From assembly GCA_050012355.1 (NCBI GenBank), contig JBEKHI010000104.1:1-21513 (forward strand): a DNA stretch of 21,513 bases, given 5' to 3'. Below, one piece after another: positions 14,979 through 21,401 of this stretch (position 1 is the stretch's first letter; each line of letters opens with the position of its first letter). The notes under the pieces were generated by a model. It did no database searches and had not been told where the DNA came from. It saw nothing but the letters and a program-made list of their open reading frames with translations. Source of the DNA: JBEKHI01 sp050012355 (GTDB lineage: Bacteria > Actinomycetota > Actinomycetes > Streptosporangiales > Streptosporangiaceae). A program made the translations under genes and the position numbers.

Positions 14979-15598
14979 GCGATCACCAGCACCACGTTGC
15001 CGGTGACGCGCCGGTCGCGCAGCCGGGTGATCGCGTCCGCCGTCGCGTCCCAGCTGCCCTGGTAGCCGATCTCCGGGTGCAGCTTGCCCGCACTCACCAG
15101 ACCGACGAGGGTGGCGAGATCGGCGTCATACGGCGGATGGTCGTAACCGAAGTGCGTGATCGTCGCCCCGGCCGGGCCGGTGATCATCGCGAAGAAGTCG
15201 ATCGTGACCGGCTGCCTGCTGGCCTCACCGAACCAGATCAGCTGACCGCCAGGAACCAGCGTCGCCAGCGCCGCCGCGAAGACCGGCCCGCCCGTCGATT
15301 CGAGCACCACGTCGAACGGCCCCTCCGGCACCTCGCGGACGACCTCCGCGCCGAGCGCCGCGAGCCGGTCGCCCCGGGTGCTGACCGCGGCGGCCTGCAC
15401 CACCAGGCCAGCGATGTCCTTGCCTGGCCGCCACCCCGACGGCGCCGGGTACGGGGGGTCCGGCTCGAGCAGGAACGTCTCGCCCCGGTTCACGGAGAAC
15501 GCCTCGACCTTCACCAGCAACTCGCCGTACTCCGGTACGGGTTCCTTAATTTGTGTCATAACGACGGAGCCGCGTCCATCGGGAATCAGTGCTCTCAT
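14975..15598 (-). CDS. Quinone oxidoreductase-like protein lacking the Rossmann motif (internal deletion)
   Basis: The N-terminal part (MRALIPDGRGSVVMTQ... NRGETFLLE... WRPGKDIAGLVVQAAA) is a standard MDR GroES-like domain. The C-terminal part (STRGDRLAALGAEVV... FDVVLESTGGPVFAAAL... GGQLIWFGE) is the distal half of the nucleotide domain. Roughly 100 residues expected between them are absent, including the glycine-rich AxxGxxG cofactor motif. The join is in frame near residue 71 of this start (about 15376-15392). The 207-residue product compares with about 310-330 for the family. It is probably inactive or not NADPH-binding. The gene is nevertheless open and its stop overlaps the exporter start by ATGA. 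ATG 15598 suits the family N-terminus; GTG 15610 is possible. Confidence 0.8.
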   Translation of the reverse strand: MRALIPDGRGSVVMTQIKEPVPEYGELLVKVEAFSVNRGETFLLEPDPPYPAPSGWRPGKDIAGLVVQAAAVSTRGDRLAALGAEVVREVPEGPFDVVLESTGGPVFAAALATLVPGGQLIWFGEASRQPVTIDFFAMITGPAGATITHFGYDHPPYDADLATLVGLVSAGKLHPEIGYQGSWDATADAITRLRDRRVTGNVVLVIA

Positions 15599-15620
15599 AG
15601 GGTTCAGCACACCGCCGGGG

Positions 15621-15647
15621 CCGGTTCCCGGTCCAACATCGAACCGG
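15621..15647. promoter_or_regulatory. Inverted repeat CCGGTTC/GAACCGG in the LysR intergenic region
   Basis: A perfect 7-bp repeat (15621-15627 and 15641-15647) has a 13-bp spacer, between the divergent oxidoreductase-like and LysR genes. The decamer GGAATCAGTG occurs at 15646-15655 and again at 15582-15591. These may be regulator sites or parts of divergent promoters. Confidence 0.4.
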
Positions 15648-15655
15648 AATCAGTG

Positions 15656-15670
15656 ACAACCGATGGTTGT
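15656..15670. promoter_or_regulatory. Putative LysR binding site ACAACC-N3-GGTTGT
   Basis: A perfect 6-bp inverted repeat (15656-15661, 15665-15670) is split by GAT. It lies 11 bp before the preferred LysR start and contains the alternative TTG 15667. Short dyads next to a divergent LysR gene are typical autoregulatory sites. Confidence 0.45.
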
Positions 15671-15681
15671 TGCGGCTGGTC

Positions 15682-16608
15682 GTGGACCTTGACCTGGCAC
15701 ACGTGCGGGCGTTCGTCGCGGTCGCGGACGAGAAGAACTTCGGCCGAGCCGCCGACCACCTTGGGCTATCCCAGCAGGCGCTGTCCAAGCGGGTGGCCCG
15801 GCTGGAGGATGAGCTCGCCGTCCGGCTGTTCGATCGGGGGCCGCAGGGCGCGGACCTGACCGAGGCCGGCCAGCGGTTCCTCGAGCCAGCCCGTCAGGCG
15901 CTGCTGGCGGGCGACGCGGCGGTCGCGGCCGTCACTCGCGAAACGAGACCGCTGCGGGTGGACGTCTGGGGCCACCTGTTTGGCCCGCTGCGGACGGTAC
16001 GCTCCGCGCTGGCCTCCGCCCCGGAACTGCCGGTGGAACTGGGCCGGGCGCGAGACTTCCCGGCGGTGATCGCGGCGCTGCGGCGCGGCGAACTGGACGC
16101 CGGGTTCGGCCGGGTGCACGCGTCGGCCGAGCCGTGGCAGGAGTCGCTAGCCCACCGGCTGGTCCGGCTGGAGCCCGTCGACGCGATCCTGGGCGCCGGA
16201 CACCCGCTGGCCGACGCGGACGAACTACGCCCGGCGGACCTGCGGGGGAGTGTCGTGTGGTTCCCCGCCGCGATCGAGCGGCTGGATTTCCTGCGGTCGT
16301 TCTGCGCGGAGTTCGGCATTCTCATCCGGGACGGCGGCCCCAACCTCGGCCTCGACGGGCTCCTCGACTCACTGGCCGCCGACCCTGACCTGGTCACGCT
16401 GCTGCCCGCTGACATGGTGCTGCCCGAGCGCGCCGACATCCGCGCCGTGCCGCTGGTCGACCCGACGCCGGTATACGCGTGGTCCCTGGTGTGGCGTCGT
16501 ACCGGCGCAGACGCGCGGATACCGGAACTGCTCGACGCGTTCGCCTCGGCCGGCCAGCGCAGCCGGTGGCTCGACCACGACCCCGCTCGTGACTGGCTCC
16601 CGGCCTAA
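15682..16608 (+). CDS. LysR-family transcriptional regulator
   Basis: The protein (308 residues from GTG 15682) has an N-terminal LysR helix-turn-helix: DLAHVRAFVAVADEKNFGRAA, DHLGLSQQALSKRVARLEDEL and VRLFDRG. An effector-binding domain of two alpha/beta lobes follows, with PLRVDVWGHLFGPLRT and ELDAGFGRVHA. It diverges from the shortened oxidoreductase/exporter genes and probably controls them. The frame can start at TTG 15667, but that codon lies inside a dyad and adds only MLRLV before the usual family N-terminus, so GTG 15682 is preferred. Neither start has a good Shine-Dalgarno sequence. The TAA stop shares bases with the TAG of the convergent STAND gene (CTAA, 16605-16608). Confidence 0.92.
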   Translation: MDLDLAHVRAFVAVADEKNFGRAADHLGLSQQALSKRVARLEDELAVRLFDRGPQGADLTEAGQRFLEPARQALLAGDAAVAAVTRETRPLRVDVWGHLFGPLRTVRSALASAPELPVELGRARDFPAVIAALRRGELDAGFGRVHASAEPWQESLAHRLVRLEPVDAILGAGHPLADADELRPADLRGSVVWFPAAIERLDFLRSFCAEFGILIRDGGPNLGLDGLLDSLAADPDLVTLLPADMVLPERADIRAVPLVDPTPVYAWSLVWRRTGADARIPELLDAFASAGQRSRWLDHDPARDWLPA

Positions 16609-19600
16609 GGGTAGCTGGGACAAGTCTTCTGATATGGCTGGCCTGGCGCGTTTGCCGTCCACTGAGCCCTTGTCATGTTCTCCCGAACCTCGCCGCAGAT
16701 GAGACGCGAGAAGAACCCGTAAGTCAGATCCGAGAGCCTCTGCCGATACAGCACCACATTCCCGCTAGCATCCCCGACTGCGAGTGTCTGCCCGTCTGGG
16801 CTGAAGGCCACGCTTTCGACCTGGCTGCCTTCCGCGAAGGTTGTGGTCCGCTTGCCCGTGGTGCTCCACAGCCTGACATCTCCCGTAACGTCCCCGACTG
16901 CCAGTGCCCGGCCGTCTGGGCTGAATGCCACGCTTTCGACCAGGCTGCCTTCGGTAAGGGTTGCGGCGCGTTTGTCGGTGGTGATGCGCCAAAGCCCGAC
17001 ATCGCCGTTGTTGTCCGCGACTGCGAGTGTCTGCCCGTCTGGGCTGAATGCGACGCCATAGACCAGGCTGCCTTCGGTGAGGGTTGCGGTGCGTTTGTCT
17101 GTGGTGGTGTTCCACAGCCCGACATCACCGCTAGCATCGCCGGCCGCGAGTGTCTGACCGTTCGGGCTGAATGCGACGCTGGTAACCTGGCTGCCCTCGG
17201 CCAGCAGATTATCGAGCGGTTGTCCTTCGGCTTCGAATACCGCGCTGGTGGTCTGCAGTGTCTGGGCGCGTTCGTAGGCTTGCAGGCTCAAGAGCATGGC
17301 AAGCGGGTCATCCGCTGGGAACAGGTTCGTGGCCTCGGCCGCCATCTCGTCCGCCTGGGCGAGGTTGCGCTGCTGGCTGGCGGTTGTATCCGCTTTGCCT
17401 GCGAGGCCCGCAAGAGTGAGCGCCGCGATGAGCAGCAGGACCAGCGACGCGGCCACTGTCCGCCGCTGGCGGGTGGCTCGGGCGGCGCCGCGCTCGCTGG
17501 CGGCCACGAAGTCACGCTCGGCGGCGGTGAGCGCCGGGTAGCGGGCCGGGCTTGCTGCCCAACTGGCGGCGGCCTGACGGAGGGTGGCCAGCTGGGTTCC
17601 CCGGTACAGGAACGAGGGGTCGTCATGGTGATCGCGCCAGGCGGCGGCGTCATCGGTGAGCTGGCCGTAGAGGATCCAGCTGGCCTGATCGCCGTCCAGC
17701 CAGCCGCGTAGCCTGGGCCACGCGGCCAGCAAGGCGTCATGGGCGATCTGGACGGTGCAGCCATCCAGGACGATCAGGCGCCGGGCGGCGAATGCCTCCA
17801 GGACCACATCGATCTGAGACGTGTTAGTGTCCGGGTGCCCGCTGTACAGGTCCGCCCGGTTCACCGGACGCCGGGTCAGCCGGCCGTCGCGGCCTACGAC
17901 GGTCATGTTCCTGAGCAGTTCCCGGGCGAGCTCCTGCTGGTGGGCCGGCAGGGAGTCATAGACGGCGTCGGCGCTGGTCTGGACGGCCAGCCTGATTCCG
18001 CCCGCCTGGCGGTAACCGCGGCTGGTCAGCCGGTCTCCGTCGCGGTTCTCCCAGGTGAGCAGCATTGCCTGGGACAGTAGTGGCAGCACGCCTACCGCGG
18101 CCGAGTTCCCGGCCGTGCGCAGATCGCTGACGATGATGTCGGTGAGGGCATCGCCGATCCGCAGCCCGGCCTCCTCAGCCGGACCAGTGATCGCTAGCCG
18201 GAGATCGGGCTCGGTCATCGGGCCGACGACGAACTGGCCTTCCTGCAACGCGTCAGCGAGCTCAGGGTAGGCGGCACACCGGTCCCAGAAATCCCCGCGG
18301 ACCCCGATCACTACCAGCGCCGGCTGATCATCGCCCGGCCCGGCGGCTGCGCACAGCGCGGTGATGAACGCCCGCCGCCCCGCCTCGCCTTCCAGGCCAG
18401 GATTCAGCGTGAAGACCTGCTCGAACTGGTCAACCACCAGTACTAGGCGCATCACGCCGTCGCCAGGTGGCTGCTCCGCCCCGCGGCGGGCGACATCAGC
18501 GGTCAGCGCCTGCCGGACAGCCAGGTGTGCCTGGTCAGGTAGGCGGGCCAGGGCCTCGCGGACCGCGGCGGCGTCACCACCGCCGAGCGCGGCCAGGCCG
18601 ATAGCCAGCTCGGCCAGCGGATCACGGCCCGGGGTGATCACCATCCGGGGCCAGCGCTCCGAGCCTTGCACCAGCACACCCCGGGCCAGCGCCGGCAGCA
18701 GGCCCGCCCGCAGCAGCGACGACTTACCCGCGCCTGACGCTCCGGTCACCACCACTAGGCCGCCGACGCTGACCTGCCGCGCGACGCTGACCGCCAGCTC
18801 GGCCGTCAGCCGCTCGCGCCCGCAGAACACCTCCGCGTCGGCTTCCCCGAATGGCAGCAGCCCCCGATACGGACACCCGCCCGCCCACCGTTCTTCCTGG
18901 CTGGCATCCGCCCCTTCCGCGGTGCCGCGGGTGCGCCGCTCGATGACCGCCAGATCCTGCCGGGCTAGGCGGATCTCCGCGGACTGCCGGAGGTTCTGCT
19001 CGATAATCACCCGCACATTCGCGCCCTGCGCATCTAGGCTCGCCTGGATCTCCGTCGCCGCCTGTGCCACATCGGCGATCAGGAACTCGAGCTCAACGAA
19101 GCCCGCGCCGAGCACGCCGACCGCCGTGATCACCTCAGCGCGGACCTGCTCGTTGCCCGTCTCGATCGCCGCCCGGAGCATGGTGCGGCCCGCGTCGATC
19201 TCCGTTAGCACTTCGGCGATGTCAGCCCGCAGAGCCTGCGCACGCGCATCCTCTGTCGCCAGCACCCGGCCGATCTCCCGGGCGATCTCCTGCTCCGAGG
19301 CAGCCCCTGTCCCGGGCCGCTCGTCGCCGGCCTCCTGCCGGTTCCGGGAGCGCAGCTGGTCGATCGCGCCCGCGAGGATTCCGCTCAGGACACCACCGCC
19401 GACCGAGGAGAGCACCTCTAGACCTGCGATAGCCGCCGGGCCGGCGCCACTGACCCCCGCGCCGGCAGCTACCAGCGGCGCGAACGCCGCCGCGCACAGC
19501 AGCGATGTCAGGACTGGAGCCGACGCCTCACGTAGGCCGTGGCCGCCGTCACGCGTGCTCCGCAGCACCCACGCCCGCACGCCGCCCTGAGCCTGGGCGA

Positions 19601-19661
19601 CTTCAGCCTGGATGCCCTCCGGTCCAGCGACCCCCATGATGCCGACTATGACAGTTCTCAC
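16605..19661 (-). CDS. nSTAND-type NTPase with coiled-coil N-terminus, one TM helix and WD40 repeats
   Basis: The protein has 1018 residues. Residues 46-104 are Ala/Gly-rich and hydrophobic and could insert in a membrane. Residues 120-245 are a long charged helix, probably a coiled coil. The nSTAND module begins CPYRGLLPFGEADAEVFCGRE (263-283). Walker A is GASGAGKSS (307-315) and Walker B LVLVVDQFEQ (406-415). VIGVRGDFWDRC (451-462) and LPLLSQAMLLTWE (526-538) follow. A TM helix lies at about 735-753. Four WD40-like repeats (about 819-978) each contain VAFSP(D/N)G and end near LW. The tail MTRAQW...PGQPYQKTCP is typical of WD40-STAND proteins. STAND proteins are ATP-switched scaffolds in signalling or antiviral defence; the trigger here is unknown. 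GTG 19661 sits in an inverted repeat; ATG 19637 is an alternative start. Confidence 0.93.
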   Translation of the reverse strand: MRTVIVGIMGVAGPEGIQAEVAQAQGGVRAWVLRSTRDGGHGLREASAPVLTSLLCAAAFAPLVAAGAGVSGAGPAAIAGLEVLSSVGGGVLSGILAGAIDQLRSRNRQEAGDERPGTGAASEQEIAREIGRVLATEDARAQALRADIAEVLTEIDAGRTMLRAAIETGNEQVRAEVITAVGVLGAGFVELEFLIADVAQAATEIQASLDAQGANVRVIIEQNLRQSAEIRLARQDLAVIERRTRGTAEGADASQEERWAGGCPYRGLLPFGEADAEVFCGRERLTAELAVSVARQVSVGGLVVVTGASGAGKSSLLRAGLLPALARGVLVQGSERWPRMVITPGRDPLAELAIGLAALGGGDAAAVREALARLPDQAHLAVRQALTADVARRGAEQPPGDGVMRLVLVVDQFEQVFTLNPGLEGEAGRRAFITALCAAAGPGDDQPALVVIGVRGDFWDRCAAYPELADALQEGQFVVGPMTEPDLRLAITGPAEEAGLRIGDALTDIIVSDLRTAGNSAAVGVLPLLSQAMLLTWENRDGDRLTSRGYRQAGGIRLAVQTSADAVYDSLPAHQQELARELLRNMTVVGRDGRLTRRPVNRADLYSGHPDTNTSQIDVVLEAFAARRLIVLDGCTVQIAHDALLAAWPRLRGWLDGDQASWILYGQLTDDAAAWRDHHDDPSFLYRGTQLATLRQAAASWAASPARYPALTAAERDFVAASERGAARATRQRRTVAASLVLLLIAALTLAGLAGKADTTASQQRNLAQADEMAAEATNLFPADDPLAMLLSLQAYERAQTLQTTSAVFEAEGQPLDNLLAEGSQVTSVAFSPNGQTLAAGDASGDVGLWNTTTDKRTATLTEGSLVYGVAFSPDGQTLAVADNNGDVGLWRITTDKRAATLTEGSLVESVAFSPDGRALAVGDVTGDVRLWSTTGKRTTTFAEGSQVESVAFSPDGQTLAVGDASGNVVLYRQRLSDLTYGFFSRLICGEVRENMTRAQWTANAPGQPYQKTCPSYP
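16750..17205 (-). repeat. Tandem 120-123-bp repeats encoding WD40 units
   Basis: Four units with periods of 40-41 codons are alike at nucleotide as well as protein level. For example GAGTGTCTGCCCGTCTGGGC (plus strand) recurs almost unchanged, and the linkers LTEGSLV and TTDKR repeat. This suggests recent unit duplication or gene conversion within the array. Confidence 0.8.
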
Positions 19662-19680
19662 CTTAGGTGACCATGAGAAC
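19654..19680. promoter_or_regulatory. Overlapping inverted repeats at the STAND gene start
   Basis: GTTCTCA (19654-19660) pairs with TGAGAAC (19674-19680) across 13 bp, and inside this TCACCT-T-AGGTGA (19658-19670) is a second perfect dyad. Both cover the GTG start. They could be an operator or an mRNA hairpin that hides the start codon. Confidence 0.45.
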
Positions 19681-19749
19681 GCGAAATGTTAGCAAAGTTA
19701 GGGTTTAAGGCCATTCAACCTTTTGTCACGACCACGCGACACTGGTGAC

Positions 19750-20757
19750 ATGGAGCCGGACGGAATGGCCGCTCTGGGGGCACAGGACGAGCCGACCGGG
19801 ATCTCCTCGCCGGAGTCGGGCGCGCGGCGCGGAACCGGACTGCTGATGGCGGTGGTGTCGGCCGCGACGCTCGGCTCTTCCGGCGTCTTCGGTTCGGCGC
19901 TGTTGCGGGCCGGATGGAGCCCGGGCGCCGTCGTGCTGGCCCGGATCGTCGTCGCCGCGTTCGTCCTGGCTCCTTCTGCTGTCGTGCAGTTGCGTAGCCG
20001 CTGGAGAGAGCTGTGGCGTAGTGCCGGAACGGTGATCGCCTACGGCCTGATTGGCGTTATTGGCTGCCAGCTTCCCTTCTTCTACGCGATCCAGAGCATC
20101 CAAGTCGGGATCGCGGTGCTGCTGGAGTTCATGGGCGCGGTGCTGGTGGTGGGCTGGCTGTGGGTGCGGTACCGGCAGCGCCCTCGGCGGCTGACCTCCG
20201 TCGGGGCGGTCGTCGCGATCGGGGGCCTGGCGATGATGAGCGGGGTGACCGGAACTGGCGGTATCAGCGTCGTCGGCTTCATGTGGGGCATGCTGAACGC
20301 CGTATGCCTGACGGTGTACTTTTTCCTGGCCGGCGGCCGGGCCAATCCCAGCGGCGACGCGACGGAGGCCGGCGAGCCGCTGTCACCGGTCGTCTTGAGC
20401 TGGACCGGGATGTGCGTTGGCGCCGTGATCCTCACAGTTCTTGGCCTGGCTCACGTCATGTCGCTCGCGGCTAGCACCGGAGACGTTACCTTCCTCAGCC
20501 ACCGCACCAGCTGGGTAGTGCCGGTCATCGGCATCGGCGTGCTCGCCACCGCGCCGGGCTACATCGCGGGGATCGCGGCGATCCGGTACCTCGGCCCGAA
20601 ACTTGCCTCATTCGTTGGCATGTCGGAGGTCGTGTTCGCCGCGGCGTTCGCCTGGGCCGCCCTCGGCCAGGTGCCGACCGGAGCGCAATTCGCCGGCGGA
20701 GCGCTCATCCTTACGGGCGTCGCCCTGGTCCGTGCTGACGAACCGCGGCTTTGCTAA
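19750..20757 (+). CDS. EamA/DMT-family permease (10 TM)
   Basis: The 335-residue membrane protein has two five-helix EamA repeats. The first starts GLLMAVVSAATLGSSGVFGSALLRAGWSPGAVVLARIVVAAFVL and the second GFMWGMLNAVCLTVYFFLAGG, ending LGPKLASFVGMSEVVFAAAFAWAALGQVPTGAQFAGGALILTG, the well-conserved last two helices. DMT permeases mostly export amino acids, metabolites or drugs; the substrate is unknown. ATG 19750 was chosen over the upstream TTG 19723 because the added residues have no family counterpart. A -10-like GACACT ends 6 nt before ATG, so leaderless expression is possible but weakly supported. It is divergent from the STAND gene, and its TAA shares CTAA (20754-20757) with the TAG of the convergent HD gene. 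Confidence 0.92.
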   Translation: MEPDGMAALGAQDEPTGISSPESGARRGTGLLMAVVSAATLGSSGVFGSALLRAGWSPGAVVLARIVVAAFVLAPSAVVQLRSRWRELWRSAGTVIAYGLIGVIGCQLPFFYAIQSIQVGIAVLLEFMGAVLVVGWLWVRYRQRPRRLTSVGAVVAIGGLAMMSGVTGTGGISVVGFMWGMLNAVCLTVYFFLAGGRANPSGDATEAGEPLSPVVLSWTGMCVGAVILTVLGLAHVMSLAASTGDVTFLSHRTSWVVPVIGIGVLATAPGYIAGIAAIRYLGPKLASFVGMSEVVFAAAFAWAALGQVPTGAQFAGGALILTGVALVRADEPRLC

Positions 20758-21326
20758 CGGAAGGCGGGCTTCCGCGAGAAGACTTCCTCGACCGCCGGGG
20801 CGAAGTGCTCCAGGGGCAGCCAGTCGTAGCCGGGGTCGAAACAGTTCTCGTCATACCGCTCGCAGAACTCGACCGTGTCATCGAACCATGGGTGCCCTCG
20901 GTAGGCATCCCTGGCGTTGGCGTCGTCACCGGTCGCAGCGCCGTAGTAATACATCTGGAATAGCGGGTGATGAGAGACGATCCAGCACAGTTCTTCCGAG
21001 ACGAACGGGCGCAGCACCGCCGCCGCGTAGCTGCCGTGCGAGTGCGGAGCCAGGCTGTCGCCGATGTCGTGGATCAACGCGGCCACCACGTAGTCGACGG
21101 GCCGGCCGTCCCGCTCCGCCCGGGTCGCCGACTGCAGGCTATGGGCGAGCCGGCTGACCGCGTACCCAGGGTCCGGTTCCGCCGCGTCTAGCGCCCGCAC
21201 CGCGTCCAGCACCCGCAGGTGCAAGGTGCGGTTGTACGTCGCCTCGCGCGCGTTGATGAGGGCGTACTCCTCGGCGGTGCCGTCCTGCATCCGGGTGAAG
21301 GTGGCCCTGGCCAGACTGCTGCTCAC
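20754..21326 (-). CDS. HD-domain metalloprotein, possibly a PhnZ-like diiron oxygenase
   Basis: The 190-residue single-domain HD protein has likely metal ligands in RLAHSLQSATRAE, ALIHDIGD (the HD pair), HSHGSYAA, IVSHHPLFQMYYYG and a late Asp in YDENCFDPGYD. The Q-S-A-T-R-A-E and LPLEHF segments recall the small PhnZ/inositol-oxygenase-like HD family with a mixed-valence diiron centre, rather than a nucleotide phosphohydrolase; this is from memory of the family. I chose GTG 21326 because TACGAT (minus strand, 21338-21333) ends 6 nt before it and TTGCGG lies 16 bp further up, a leaderless arrangement. The frame is open to GTG 21401, which would add 25 atypical residues and run through the dispersed repeat. 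Confidence 0.86.
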   Translation of the reverse strand: MSSSLARATFTRMQDGTAEEYALINAREATYNRTLHLRVLDAVRALDAAEPDPGYAVSRLAHSLQSATRAERDGRPVDYVVAALIHDIGDSLAPHSHGSYAAAVLRPFVSEELCWIVSHHPLFQMYYYGAATGDDANARDAYRGHPWFDDTVEFCERYDENCFDPGYDWLPLEHFAPAVEEVFSRKPAFR

Positions 21327-21332
21327 CAGACC

Positions 21333-21360
21333 ATCGTAAGCCGAAGCGCTCCGCCCGCAA
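21333..21360 (-). promoter_or_regulatory. Predicted promoter of the HD-domain gene
   Basis: Read on the minus strand: TTGCGG (21360-21355), 16 bp, TACGAT (21338-21333), then GTG six bases later. The dispersed repeat abuts the -35 on its upstream side, the position of an activator site or upstream element. Confidence 0.4.
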
Positions 21361-21395
21361 GGCGACCCCATCGATGGCCCACCGCTGGCGCCATT
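21361..21395 (-). repeat. Dispersed repeat, copy 3
   Basis: Read on the minus strand this 35-bp segment matches the copy at 5939-5973 at 29 of 35 positions, and its part at 21367-21385 matches 13474-13492 at 18 of 19. It contains the palindromic core CCATCGATGG and touches the predicted -35 of the HD gene. Confidence 0.65.
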
Positions 21396-21401
21396 GGACA
21401 C

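Noticed and set aside
13705..15006. 433-codon plus-strand frame opposite the second exporter
   Set aside because: It is a Ser/Ala/Pro/Arg-rich shadow. The minus strand encodes a clear 14-helix transporter with ATGA coupling.
16750..17205. Possible CRISPR-like or VNTR array
   Set aside because: The repeats are 120-123 bp, in frame and encode WD40 units, so they are coding repeats and not a CRISPR array.
18361..19590. 409-codon plus-strand frame opposite the STAND gene
   Set aside because: It has no family features and is rich in Arg/Ser/Ala. The opposite strand has Walker motifs and the full domain order.
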